Shown piece by piece: positions 54,246-63,535 of a stretch of 64,000 nucleotides of DNA (positions are counted from its first letter, which is position 1; every line of letters begins with the position of its first letter). Position numbers and translations under genes: made by a program. The notes below the pieces were generated by a model. It was not told where the DNA came from. It ran no database searches and worked only from the letters and a program-made list of their open reading frames with translations. Source of the DNA: UBA6170 sp942491385 (GTDB lineage Bacteria > Chloroflexota > Anaerolineae > Anaerolineales > Anaerolineaceae); assembly GCA_942491385.1 (NCBI GenBank), contig CALOAF010000008.1, forward strand, positions 248,001 through 312,000. Reading direction: 5' to 3'.

Positions 54246-54588
54246 TACCGTCCCCTTGATGCATATTTTGATATATTTTGTCAGAATGAGTTGCCATTTC
54301 AATATCCAACCCTTTTACAGCTTTTTCAGAATGAGTTGACCAAATTAAGGTAACTTTGTGCCATTCAGCAATTAATATTGGATCATGATCGTGTACGTCT
54401 GCCAGCTTTATAATTGCTTCAGCAAATTCATAGGTCGATCGGCGTGAGGAAAATTTGTATTCCCGGCAGAGTTGATCATGGGCTGATAAAAAATTTTTAC
54501 TTTCTGCCCGAACTATGTTCCAGCTGGAATTTTTCTCTAAAAAACTCTCTAAATTTGTAGTAATTTTATTTTTTAAATCGTTATGCAT
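54235..54588 (-). CDS. Pterin-4a-carbinolamine dehydratase-like protein
   Basis: About 117 residues from ATG 54588 (GAGGG five bases before it). The family order is kept: a W near residue 24 (NSSWNIV), REYKFSSRRSTYEFAEAIIKLAD, then DVHDHDPILIAEWHKVTLIWSTHS and KGLDIEMA. The dehydratase site is normally E-x3-H-[HN]-P; here it reads VHDHDP, one residue different from the classic HHP. The enzyme recycles tetrahydrobiopterin or doubles as a transcription cofactor (DCoH). No aromatic amino acid hydroxylase gene is in the window, and many bacteria carry such genes with an unclear role. It is coupled to the CBS-domain gene. Confidence 0.75.
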   Translation of the reverse strand: MHNDLKNKITTNLESFLEKNSSWNIVRAESKNFLSAHDQLCREYKFSSRRSTYEFAEAIIKLADVHDHDPILIAEWHKVTLIWSTHSEKAVKGLDIEMATHSDKIYQNMHQGDGNDS

Positions 54589-54704
54589 AACACGCCCTCT
54601 TTCGAATTTCTTTTTCAATTAATAAGAATATAGCAACTCAGTTAGAAAAATCAATCAGATGTAGAAGAGGGCTACCCTTCTATCCTTTAAGAGATTTTGG
54701 TCAC

Positions 54705-57700
54705 TTACTTTCCTTTTTCGATTAATTTATCAAACCTGAATTCTGATTTTTCCATTTTTCCCATTAACAATTTCCGAACAAGGTTTAAACTAATTAGTTT
54801 CTCAACCATTACATTGGTAGAAATTTTAGTGTCTGAACCGATGTCTATCAAAGCAATGGCAAACATCCACCAGACAATAGATTCAAATCTTTCTTTGTTG
54901 AACCAGAGTTCTTCCTGATATCGGTTGACTTTCAGGAATTGCTGGATATCCGGCCTACCGAGTATGGTTCTCAACCAGTCTTCAACCTGGTCAATTTTGA
55001 AACTTTCATGCCATCCAGAAATACCCAGCAGTGTGAAAACTGTCTGTACCATTAAATCCATCTCTGAACCATTGTATTGATATTCGGATCCGAGATCATA
55101 AATGATTTTTGCAAATTGCCATTCTTCAAACCAGGATTGTGACTGGAATTGCGATTCGGACGGCTTGGTTAATTCGCCTACGGAAGAAATGAACAAATAG
55201 GAGAAAGTTGTCAACCATATATCCTCATTTTCAGCAAAGTTCGCTTGAAAATCACTGATCAGTGATTTAAAACCTTTATTTTTCAAGCTAATAAATTTTT
55301 GATCAAATACGGGGATTGAGAGTACAAATTCCAATTTTTTTGATGTTTTTAATGTTGCAATGTCTTTATGCTGATTCATTCCAGTCATTTTGAAAATCCC
55401 TTGTAAAAGATTCCCTACTTTTTGGTAAGCTTCTTCCAAAACTTCCGGTTTTATGAAAGTTTTGGAGGATAACCTTCTTTGGGATATTAAATAATCATAA
55501 TAACCTCTATTGATAATTTCTTTAAGCGGTTTTTGAACTGGTTGTAAGCGTAATTCTTGCATTGCTATTTCAATTTTGGGTACACCATTCCCATCCAGAT
55601 AATCACACAATTGGCGGTATGATTGCCACTCATCCTCTTTCACCTGCCGAAAATCAAGTAAAACATGGGTTTGGTAAGCTTGTAGGTTAAAAAATAACCC
55701 ATGGTTGTAAATGTTTTGAGTTGAGCGAATATATTCAAGGTTCGAAACAATATCCTTAAAAATGACAAAATCGTACTCTTTATTGACTTGTAAACCTTCT
55801 CCCACTTTTACTGTTCTGTATGAAGATTGATTATTATCTTTTAATTTAATTTTTGTTGCAGAATAATTAATCCAACCCTGCACATTAGCAAACTTATTGT
55901 TATAAATGACAAGGGAAGGTCGATTTTGGCAGTAATTAGAAAACACGTAGACATCTTCGTTTATGTTCTGGTCCGAAGTATGAAAATCATACAGAAGAAA
56001 ATGATCGACTTCCGAAAACATCCATCTTCGATGGAGCAGGGGAGATATTTGATGTCGATGCCGGCTGATTAGATTTTCATCTTCCTCTTCCTCCCAATAT
56101 GCACGCTTATACTCCATGCCATATTTCTCAGAAAAGCCTTCCATTTGCCCATGCCCAAACATTGGTAATCCTGGGAGTGTGCTCATCAGCGTACAAATTC
56201 CAAAATATTTATCGCCCTTCCCGAATTGTTCTACTGCTGTGCGTTCATCAGGATTATTCATGAAATTTACGAAGCGCTTTAAAATTTGTGGGTCAAATTC
56301 GATTGTATTTTTTATCAACAAGCGGTAATTCGCATTATCCTCTTCGCGCAGCATATTCATGAATGCTGAGTTGTAAACCCGGTGCATTCCCAAGGTTCTT
56401 ACAAAGTAACTTTCCATCAACCAGAAGGCCTCAGCCAGTAACAGCGTGTCTGGTGCATCAGATGCCAACCGATCGACCACATCTCGCCAAAATTCAGTGG
56501 GCATCAGTTGATCAAATCTTTCCTTTGTCAGCCCATATTCAGCCCTGGAAGGGATAGCCCCACCTGAACCGGGTTCCGGGAACCATAATCTTTGGAAATG
56601 CTTTTTAGCCAATGTCATGGCTGCATCGAATCGAATGATAGGAAACCGTTTGGCTACGGAAAGGATGGTTTGATAGGCAGCTTCTCTTACCTCGGGAATG
56701 AGATAATTCAGCTGTGCAGTATCATTCCATGGCATTGTTGTTCCATCATTACCGTGGTAAATGAAGCGGGTTTCACCAGAATTTTGGTTTTTGTACAGAA
56801 AAACTACCGCCGCATCAGTTCGATCGTAATAATGATCCTCGATTTTGATTTCAATACCTTGGTGGTTGGAAAGATTCTGCCCGGTAAATGAATAGGCAGG
56901 AAATGGAATGTTATTTAACTGAACGAACCAATCCGGATGTTCAAACACCCAATTTGAATCTATCCCCATGTGATTGGGAACCATATCGGCTGCTAGTCTG
57001 ATTCCTTTTTGCATGGCCCTGTCTTTTAGTTTCTGATAAGCTTCTTCTCCACCTAACTCTGATGCAATCTGGTAACCTGCCAAGGAATATGCAGAAGCGA
57101 TTGCTTCAGGATTGCCACAAAGTTGTTTTATTTGAGCAGAAGCATTGCTGCGTTCCCATAAACCAATTAACCACAAACCATTGAAGCCTCTATTTCGCAA
57201 AGAATCCAACTCTGCATCGGGGATTTGATCGATAGCGGATATGGGAATCTGGTATTTCTTGCGAATCTGATCCAACCAGACATAAGTATTTTTAGCTATT
57301 AAAACCAAGCTGGGCATCCACTCTTTATCAGGACTGAATTTTTCAAAATCCTGATCCCAAACCTGGTCATATCCTGGAACAATACTGGGGCCAGGTCCAC
57401 CTACTGAGGTCTTTAACTCCTCTTTAATAAAATCCAGGCTGCTCAATAATCGGTAAAGCAGATCACCTAAGAGGACACCCCAGTGGGAACGAATATATTC
57501 TAATTGACCCGGAATTGAGTGTGGAACCTTAATGGCAGGGGTTCTCAACATAGCGATGATATTTTGGTTTTCAGGACCAAAAAATGGTTTTTCTATAAAG
57601 AATTTGTGTAATAGATTAATAAATTTTACATATTGACTATTGATTTCTAAATCTTTATCTCTGAACAAATCCTGGTAATGAGCTAAGGCAGGATTTTGAT

Positions 57701-58169
57701 TTTCGACCCACAGTAAAATGATTTCTTCCAGCAAAAGCGAATAAGTGCCATCTAATACCGTTTTTTCCTGATATTCAGCGAGGGTTACTTTTTGTTGATA
57801 CACCGAGGTGGGAGGAAATTGAGTTAGAAATAATTCTATTACTTTATTGGTTTCCGCCAACGAAAGGTTTTGTTTAATATAGATTAGTGCTTCGTCCAGC
57901 ATATTTTCCTGAATTTGTTGCCGATACGATTTCAGGATGAAATGAAAAATTTCGTCCATTAAACCTATTGCGTAAATTTCGCTGGCTTTCGCTGCCAGGT
58001 CAGGATAGGTTAGCAGGTCTTTTTGTTTATTAATGCTGGTGGCTAATACTCTGGCACTATGAAAATTTCCAATGACAACGTTCCCGTTTGTTTCAAATAA
58101 GCTTAAATCGAATTGGTATTTATCCCGTGCATGTTTTGAAATGTGAAACTCCATCTTAAGACTTGGCAT
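54705..58169 (-). CDS. Large cytoplasmic alpha-amylase-family GH13 protein
   Basis: 1154 residues, no signal peptide. Residues 1 to about 310 are a helical N-terminal region with no family I recognise. The barrel follows: GFNGLWLIGLWER near 328, region I ADMVPNHMG at 395-402, nucleophile D515 in IIRFDAAM, acid/base E580 in LLLAEAFW, and stabiliser D641 in NFMNNPDERT, where most relatives have NHD. GTTMPWND near 476 marks the substrate side. Residues 730-1154 form further beta and helical domains. It probably acts on intracellular maltodextrin or glycogen, by hydrolysis or glucan transfer. AGGAGG precedes the ATG. No terminator is clear downstream. Confidence 0.85.
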   Translation of the reverse strand: MPSLKMEFHISKHARDKYQFDLSLFETNGNVVIGNFHSARVLATSINKQKDLLTYPDLAAKASEIYAIGLMDEIFHFILKSYRQQIQENMLDEALIYIKQNLSLAETNKVIELFLTQFPPTSVYQQKVTLAEYQEKTVLDGTYSLLLEEIILLWVENQNPALAHYQDLFRDKDLEINSQYVKFINLLHKFFIEKPFFGPENQNIIAMLRTPAIKVPHSIPGQLEYIRSHWGVLLGDLLYRLLSSLDFIKEELKTSVGGPGPSIVPGYDQVWDQDFEKFSPDKEWMPSLVLIAKNTYVWLDQIRKKYQIPISAIDQIPDAELDSLRNRGFNGLWLIGLWERSNASAQIKQLCGNPEAIASAYSLAGYQIASELGGEEAYQKLKDRAMQKGIRLAADMVPNHMGIDSNWVFEHPDWFVQLNNIPFPAYSFTGQNLSNHQGIEIKIEDHYYDRTDAAVVFLYKNQNSGETRFIYHGNDGTTMPWNDTAQLNYLIPEVREAAYQTILSVAKRFPIIRFDAAMTLAKKHFQRLWFPEPGSGGAIPSRAEYGLTKERFDQLMPTEFWRDVVDRLASDAPDTLLLAEAFWLMESYFVRTLGMHRVYNSAFMNMLREEDNANYRLLIKNTIEFDPQILKRFVNFMNNPDERTAVEQFGKGDKYFGICTLMSTLPGLPMFGHGQMEGFSEKYGMEYKRAYWEEEEDENLISRHRHQISPLLHRRWMFSEVDHFLLYDFHTSDQNINEDVYVFSNYCQNRPSLVIYNNKFANVQGWINYSATKIKLKDNNQSSYRTVKVGEGLQVNKEYDFVIFKDIVSNLEYIRSTQNIYNHGLFFNLQAYQTHVLLDFRQVKEDEWQSYRQLCDYLDGNGVPKIEIAMQELRLQPVQKPLKEIINRGYYDYLISQRRLSSKTFIKPEVLEEAYQKVGNLLQGIFKMTGMNQHKDIATLKTSKKLEFVLSIPVFDQKFISLKNKGFKSLISDFQANFAENEDIWLTTFSYLFISSVGELTKPSESQFQSQSWFEEWQFAKIIYDLGSEYQYNGSEMDLMVQTVFTLLGISGWHESFKIDQVEDWLRTILGRPDIQQFLKVNRYQEELWFNKERFESIVWWMFAIALIDIGSDTKISTNVMVEKLISLNLVRKLLMGKMEKSEFRFDKLIEKGK

Positions 58170-58241
58170 TAAAATCCTCCTGGGTAGGCATAATTCAATT
58201 ATATCCAGTAAATTAGGAAAAAATGGCTAAGCCTGAAAAAA

Positions 58242-58268
58242 AAGAGCGGAGTGATCATCTCCGCTCTT
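58242..58268 (-). terminator. Terminator after the thiolase gene
   Basis: AAGAGCGGAG and CTCCGCTCTT form a perfect 10-base-pair stem with a 7-base loop. On the - strand it is followed by T7. It lies between the thiolase and the large GH13 gene. Confidence 0.92.
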
Positions 58269-58272
58269 AAAA

Positions 58273-59430
58273 TTAAACTCTTTGTAGAATATGTGTGAAG
58301 ATGTTGGAACCACTCCCTCCAATATTTTGAGCCATCCCGATTCTGGCATTCTCTACCTGTGTCCCTACAGCCTGATGCCGCAATTGTTCAACTACTTCAA
58401 CCAATTGATACATACCAGTAGCGCCGACTGGATGTCCACGGGCTTTGAGACCACCGCGAGTGGCAATAGGGATTTTTCCATCAGGTCGAATTTCTCCATC
58501 CAAACCGAGTCTAGGTCCTTTTCCCCGCTCTGCAAACCCAGATGCTTCCAGTGATAAGGCGGCCATAATTGAAAACGCATCGTGAAGTTCAAATAGATCA
58601 ATATCGTCTGGCGTTAGACCTGCCTGTTTGTAAGCTTTTTTGGCAGAAATTTCCGCTGCCTTTAACCAGAGAGGGTCTTTTCGGCCATGAACCGCAATAG
58701 AGTCTGTTGCGGCAGCGCTACCGATAATCTTAATAACAGGATTGGCTGATGAATGCCCAATTTTTTCTAGTGGAACCATTACGACAGCCGCAGCACCATC
58801 ACCAACGGGTGACGCATCCATTAAATTAATCGGATCCGCAATCATTCCCGCATCCAAATATTGTTTTTCGGTAATCGCTTTTCGAAAACGGGCATTTGGA
58901 TTATGCACACCATTTGTATGCGCATTGATCGAAAATGGAGCAAAATCATTTTTTGTCCACCCATATTCGTGCATATAACGTCGCATGATCAATGCATTTA
59001 AGGCAATGAAGGAAACCCCTTGATCAACTTCCCAATCAGCATCTGCAGCAGTTGCCAGTTCAGCCGTAATTTCACCAACAGGGGAATCGGTCATTTTCTC
59101 TACACCGAGTGCAACGGCTGTATCAATGGCACCTGAGGCAACAGCAAGCAAGGCAGTGCGAAAGGCGGCAGCCCCTGAGCTGCAAGCTGATTCTACTTTG
59201 AAGGATTCGGCATATCGCAAACCAACCCAGTCAGCAATATATGCACCTAATTGAGCTTGATGATTTGCTGAGGCTGACATCATATTTCCAACATATAGCG
59301 CATCAACCTGGTTTAAACCTGCATCTTTGACTGCGTCCAAAACTGCTAACCCCGCAAGTTCTCGCAGTGATTTGTCCCAATGTTCATCAATTTTTGTCTG
59401 TCCGATTCCTATTACGGCTACCTCACGCAT
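58273..59430 (-). CDS. Thiolase family acetyl-CoA acetyltransferase / SCP-x-like
   Basis: 385 residues. The nucleophile is C83 in VESACSSGAAAF. ELHDAFSI near residue 275 and KARGHPVGATG near 331 give the conserved His sites. The usual second cysteine is replaced in the C-terminal AQNIGGSGSNIF, as in archaeal-type thiolases and SCP-x/lipid-transfer-type members. It would condense or cleave acyl-CoA thioesters. The DUF35 OB-fold partner that often accompanies this type is not adjacent. AAAGGA is seven bases before the ATG, and a TATAAT box lies at 59465-59470 on the - strand. A strong terminator follows. Confidence 0.88.
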   Translation of the reverse strand: MREVAVIGIGQTKIDEHWDKSLRELAGLAVLDAVKDAGLNQVDALYVGNMMSASANHQAQLGAYIADWVGLRYAESFKVESACSSGAAAFRTALLAVASGAIDTAVALGVEKMTDSPVGEITAELATAADADWEVDQGVSFIALNALIMRRYMHEYGWTKNDFAPFSINAHTNGVHNPNARFRKAITEKQYLDAGMIADPINLMDASPVGDGAAAVVMVPLEKIGHSSANPVIKIIGSAAATDSIAVHGRKDPLWLKAAEISAKKAYKQAGLTPDDIDLFELHDAFSIMAALSLEASGFAERGKGPRLGLDGEIRPDGKIPIATRGGLKARGHPVGATGMYQLVEVVEQLRHQAVGTQVENARIGMAQNIGGSGSNIFTHILQRV

Positions 59431-59464
59431 GTGGATGTCCTTTCTGCAATGGTTGTATGATCAA

Positions 59465-59470
59465 ATTATA
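59465..59470 (-). promoter_or_regulatory. -10 box of the thiolase gene
   Basis: TATAAT on the - strand, about 34 bases before the ATG at 59430. It is divergent from the CapA-like promoter at 59519. Confidence 0.5.
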
Positions 59471-59518
59471 TCTGCAGAAGCTATCAAGAACTATCAAAAA
59501 CATATCATTCGCCTCAGG

Positions 59519-59524
59519 TATAAT
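59519..59524 (+). promoter_or_regulatory. -10 box of the CapA-like operon
   Basis: TATAAT 16 bases before ATG 59541. No clear -35 is visible. It supports the short start over the in-frame upstream ATG at 59367, which lies inside the divergent thiolase gene. Confidence 0.55.
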
Positions 59525-59540
59525 TAGCGCAAGGTGCTCA

Positions 59541-61229
59541 ATGAAGATATTTAAACCATGCTTGCTAACATTAACATCCCTTCTTATATTGAGCCTATTG
59601 AATTCGGGTTGTACTGAAAAAAAAGTTTTGCCAATTATTCTTCATACACAAACAGTTACTCCACTCATTGATGACAGACCCAATCTGGAGGTTACACAAG
59701 TAAATGAGTACGTTCCTTCCACTGAATCCGAGGTAAAAACGATCTGGATTGATCCAAAAATTAGTGGTCATCCTTTTCTTCAATCCTTGAATATACTTCC
59801 TTCATCACAAGCAGAAAAAAAAGAATCCTCATATGAACGCATAGAAACACAGCCACAAGTCACAGGGGAATCCACAATCATCTATGAGGATTATTTCGTT
59901 TTAACAGTCCCATTCATTAATCAAACCAATAATGTCGAGTTTGAAAAACTGGAAAAAATCTGGGCGCAGGATACTGAAAACAACGAACAAATTCTTTGGA
60001 TTTACCCTGCAGATGAAAAACCATTGGAAAGAATTTTTAATGGAAAACCGGGCAACCAGGTTGTTTCTTTCAATGAGAAACCCAACGTTTGTGAAGTGAA
60101 TAATTGCTGGCATTTGGTGAATTTTCAAAAAACTGATCCTGAATGGAGGATTATTGCGACCGATGAACAATCGCCGCTGAATCCCAATTTCGACTCAAGC
60201 GAATACCGACTTGTTGATAGACTCTACCTCAATAATATTGGTGATCCACCCAATGAAATGGAATCACCTTTTTTCGTTGAAAAGGAAACAAATTTTGACC
60301 CCACTTTATTGACTTCCGTTTTAATGACTGGTACAACCGCATTGGTACGTAATACAGCTTCTCAAATTGAACAATTTGGACTAGATTTTCCGCTAAAAAA
60401 TATGAGATGGTTGTTCGATTCAATTGATATCATTCACATCTCTAATGAGGTTCCTTTTTATTCCCAATGTCCGCCTGCTATCCCTATCCGTAAAGAAATG
60501 CGGTTTTGCAGTAATCCCGGATACATCGAAGTTCTAAATTTAATGGGTGTTGACGTCGTTGAACTCACCGGGAACCATCTCTTAGATTGGGGGCCAGAGG
60601 CTTTTCTTGAAACATTATCCATTTATGAAGAGAATGGGATCCAGACTTATGGCGGCGGAAGAACAATCGTTGAAGCAGAAAAACCAATAATCATCGAGCA
60701 CAACGGAAATAAAATTGCCTTTTTGGGTTGTAATCTACCTGGTCCGGAAAATAACTGGGTTTCGGATGACCGACCTGGCAGTTTAGCCTGTAACCTGGAT
60801 GAGCTTGCGGAAACGATCTCAACCCTTCGAGAACAAGGAATTAATCCGATTTTCACATTTCAACATAATGAATTCAATACATTCAGGGCAACCCAGCAGA
60901 TGAGAGAAGATTTCTGGCAGATGGCAAATGCAGGAGCAGTGATTGTTAGTGGAAGCCAAGCGCATTATCCACAAGGAATTGATTTTGTGAATTCAACTTT
61001 TATTCATTACGGGCTGGGAAATTTTCTTTTTGATCAGATGTACACATATTGGGGGATGGCAACAATTGATGTGCATTATTTTTATGAAAATCGATACTTG
61101 AATACCCATCAATATCCTATTATCAATGAAAATTTTGGACAACCGCGACTAATGAATGCAGAAGAGACAAAATTATTGTTGGATAAAATCTACTCCAACA
61201 GTTTTTATTATTTAGCAGAAAACCCATGA
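59541..61229 (+). CDS. CapA-family lipoprotein (poly-gamma-glutamate synthesis-like metallophosphatase fold), copy 1
   Basis: 562 residues from ATG 59541 (AAGG upstream, -10 box at 59519). The signal peptide ends in LNSGC. A poorly conserved domain of about 230 residues precedes the CapA region: VLMTGTTALVR near residue 255, IHISNEVPF, VVELTGNHLLDWGPE near 335, and GSQAHYPQG with HYGLGNFLFDQ near the end. Typical CapA proteins have GD-x2-LGR and GHHPH; here the Asp is Thr and GHHPH is GSQAH, so metal binding may differ. GNH is kept. CapA acts in polyglutamate capsule export, but many homologues have other unknown envelope roles. Its stop overlaps the second copy (ATGA). Confidence 0.85.
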   Translation: MKIFKPCLLTLTSLLILSLLNSGCTEKKVLPIILHTQTVTPLIDDRPNLEVTQVNEYVPSTESEVKTIWIDPKISGHPFLQSLNILPSSQAEKKESSYERIETQPQVTGESTIIYEDYFVLTVPFINQTNNVEFEKLEKIWAQDTENNEQILWIYPADEKPLERIFNGKPGNQVVSFNEKPNVCEVNNCWHLVNFQKTDPEWRIIATDEQSPLNPNFDSSEYRLVDRLYLNNIGDPPNEMESPFFVEKETNFDPTLLTSVLMTGTTALVRNTASQIEQFGLDFPLKNMRWLFDSIDIIHISNEVPFYSQCPPAIPIRKEMRFCSNPGYIEVLNLMGVDVVELTGNHLLDWGPEAFLETLSIYEENGIQTYGGGRTIVEAEKPIIIEHNGNKIAFLGCNLPGPENNWVSDDRPGSLACNLDELAETISTLREQGINPIFTFQHNEFNTFRATQQMREDFWQMANAGAVIVSGSQAHYPQGIDFVNSTFIHYGLGNFLFDQMYTYWGMATIDVHYFYENRYLNTHQYPIINENFGQPRLMNAEETKLLLDKIYSNSFYYLAENP

Positions 61230-62893
61230 AAAAAATGAATCAGTTTCTTTTATGCATTATTATGTGCTTGATCAGCGCTTGTTCTCTGAGAGATGCGACA
61301 ACTATACCAGGATTAGAAAATGAAAATTTCCCAGACGAGATAATTATTAATACACCAACACCTTTTAAACCTGTTTTGAATGATGTATACTCCGCAAAAA
61401 ACTTCGAACTGTGGATACCTGATTATTTAGATGATGTAAAAATTCGGTGGAAGGATAACTCGAAAATCATCATCAGCGATAACAAACAGGATGCTGTTTG
61501 TTCATTGCAAGCAAAAAATCAGGGAAACATAATTGGATATTTAACATTTGCCTTTGTCACCCCATTCAATTCAATTCAAGACCAGGTGACAAAGGAACAA
61601 ATCAATCACATGATGTTAGATGATGGTGGATATCAATCCGCAAATGGGGAAGTTCTTGTTTCAGAATTAACGTACTCAGTTTTATCTGAAGCCTTGGGAG
61701 ATTTATCAGACAACGTTCTGATTGTTCCTGAGAAGGATGTGTTTGCTAAGGTAAGTCAATCTTCAGGAAAGTATGGGGTGATTCCATTTGATCAATTGGA
61801 GCCGCAATGGAAAGTATTACAGATTGAAGGATTTTCACCTTTTGATAAACATTTTGATCAGGAAAATTATTATTTGAGTTTTCCAATTAGTGTTATTTGT
61901 AAAAATGAAGAATTATCCGCATCGATATCGAACCAATTGATGGAAGTAATAACCAATCGATCAGATGAAAAAATCACCTCGATATTATTGACCGGTACGA
62001 CAGCATTAACCAGGGCAACTGCTGACCGAATGGAAAAATTTGGAAATACTTACCCTGGTGAAGAAGTGAAATTCTGGTTTGATAACTCGGATATTCGGCA
62101 TATATCCAGCGAGACAGCATTTTTTGATGCTTGTCCATCTCCAAATCCAGTGCAAGAGAATTTGGTGTTTTGTTCTCATCCTAAATATTTAGAATTATTC
62201 ACTTTTCTGCCGGTCGATATTATTGAATTAACAGGCAATCATCTGCTAGACAAGGGTATTGGACCATTCGAGAACACTTTGAGTTTACTCAATCAATCTG
62301 GTTTGAAATTTTATGCTGCGGGTTATTCGTTAGAAGAAGCGCAAAAACCGGTCTTTTTAGAACATAATGGTAATCAATTTGCATTTATCGGATGTAATCA
62401 GGCAGGGCCAGTGAAAGTATGGGCGACAGGAGCTAACAGCGGTGTGAATAACTGTGATTATGGTGAGATGACGGACCAAATTCGGACAGTGAAGCAGGCG
62501 GGATACATACCGATCGTAACATTCCAATATTATGAATCGAATTCAATGCGCGCATCCACTTCACAGATGCGAGATTTTCGAGCAATCGTTGATGCAGGCG
62601 CTGTGATTGTAAGTGGTAGTCAATCGCATGTGCCGATGTCCATGGAAATATATTTTGATGCGTTTATTCATTATGGGTTGGGAAATTTGTTTTTTGATCA
62701 AATGGATTCTATCAATAACCGCCGAGAATTCTTAGACCGTCATATTTTTTATGAAGGAAGATATATTGGCACTGAATTATTGACTGCGATGCTTGAAAAT
62801 TATGCTCAGCCAAGGCCCATGACGGTAGATGAGAGAGAAGGTTTGCTTCAAGACGCTTTTAAAAACTTTACAATTATCAATAAGGAAGATTAA
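61226..62893 (+). CDS. CapA-family lipoprotein, copy 2
   Basis: 555 residues, a paralogue of the gene before it with the same layout. The signal peptide ends in LISAC, and the proximal domain is divergent. The CapA-like part has LLTGTTALTRATADRMEKFG, HISSETAFFDACPSP, IIELTGNHLLDKG, FIGCNQAGP, and GSQSHVPM with HYGLGNLFFDQ. It shares the Thr-for-Asp change in the first motif. Tandem duplication with divergence suggests the two proteins work together or on different ligands. It starts inside the stop of copy 1, and the cyclase-family gene starts 3 bases after its own stop, so the three form one operon. Confidence 0.85.
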   Translation: MKKMNQFLLCIIMCLISACSLRDATTIPGLENENFPDEIIINTPTPFKPVLNDVYSAKNFELWIPDYLDDVKIRWKDNSKIIISDNKQDAVCSLQAKNQGNIIGYLTFAFVTPFNSIQDQVTKEQINHMMLDDGGYQSANGEVLVSELTYSVLSEALGDLSDNVLIVPEKDVFAKVSQSSGKYGVIPFDQLEPQWKVLQIEGFSPFDKHFDQENYYLSFPISVICKNEELSASISNQLMEVITNRSDEKITSILLTGTTALTRATADRMEKFGNTYPGEEVKFWFDNSDIRHISSETAFFDACPSPNPVQENLVFCSHPKYLELFTFLPVDIIELTGNHLLDKGIGPFENTLSLLNQSGLKFYAAGYSLEEAQKPVFLEHNGNQFAFIGCNQAGPVKVWATGANSGVNNCDYGEMTDQIRTVKQAGYIPIVTFQYYESNSMRASTSQMRDFRAIVDAGAVIVSGSQSHVPMSMEIYFDAFIHYGLGNLFFDQMDSINNRREFLDRHIFYEGRYIGTELLTAMLENYAQPRPMTVDEREGLLQDAFKNFTIINKED

Positions 62894-62895
62894 TT

Positions 62896-63531
62896 ATGAA
62901 AATATTTGATGTAACCGTACCAATAAAACAATCCATGCCAGTCTGGCCGGGAGATCCCCAAGTGGATAATCGATTATTTGCTTCCATCGATAATGGTGAT
63001 GAGGCAAATGTAACCAGCATAAATATGTCTGCCCATACCGGTACACATATTGATGCACCTCGCCATTTCATTGAATTGGGTGGAGCAATTGAGAATTTGG
63101 ATCTCAACACTTTATTGGGTGAAGTAGAGGTAATTGAAATCGATGCAAGTGTAATCCAAATTGAAGCATCAACTTTGGAAGCTTTTAACCAACATCAATG
63201 GAAACAAAGGGTATTCTTTAAGACACGTAATTCAAGTTTGCGATTATTGGAAAAGAAATCTTTTTTTCAAGAATTTACAGCCTTATCACCTGATGCTGCC
63301 GGGTACCTGATTAATCAAGGAGTAAAATTGGTCGGAATCGATTACTTATCTATTGCGCCATTTGAAAATGGAATTGACACACATGTTGAATTATTGAAAA
63401 ATGAGGTTATTGTGATTGAGGGATTGAATTTAACTGACATTCCAGCAGGGATTTATGATTTGATTGCTTTACCGATTTTGCTTGAAAATGCAGATGGTGC
63501 TCCTGCCAGAGTTTTATTAATTCAAAAATAA
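62896..63531 (+). CDS. Cyclase-family metal-dependent hydrolase (kynurenine formamidase-like)
   Basis: 211 residues of the PF04199 family. The metal motif HTGTHIDAPRH is residues 47-57 (H47, H51, D53, H57), preceded by PVWPGDP. VGIDYLSIAP near residue 150 is the second family motif. Known members hydrolyse N-formylkynurenine or other amides and esters, and some act on isatin or unknown substrates. No tryptophan-degradation gene is nearby. AAGGAAG lies 7 bases before the ATG. It is the third gene of the CapA-like operon and faces the FabL-like gene, ending 5 bases from it. Confidence 0.88.
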   Translation: MKIFDVTVPIKQSMPVWPGDPQVDNRLFASIDNGDEANVTSINMSAHTGTHIDAPRHFIELGGAIENLDLNTLLGEVEVIEIDASVIQIEASTLEAFNQHQWKQRVFFKTRNSSLRLLEKKSFFQEFTALSPDAAGYLINQGVKLVGIDYLSIAPFENGIDTHVELLKNEVIVIEGLNLTDIPAGIYDLIALPILLENADGAPARVLLIQK

Positions 63532-63535
63532 TTGG

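Noticed and set aside
54661..54690. Hairpin after the large GH13 gene as a terminator
   Set aside because: The inverted repeat TAGAAG-AGGG/CCCTTCTA is imperfect and lacks a clear U tract on the - strand.
59367..59540. 58-codon N-terminal extension of the first CapA-like gene
   Set aside because: It overlaps the divergent thiolase gene and promoter, while ATG 59541 has a ribosome site, a -10 box upstream and a proper lipoprotein signal peptide.
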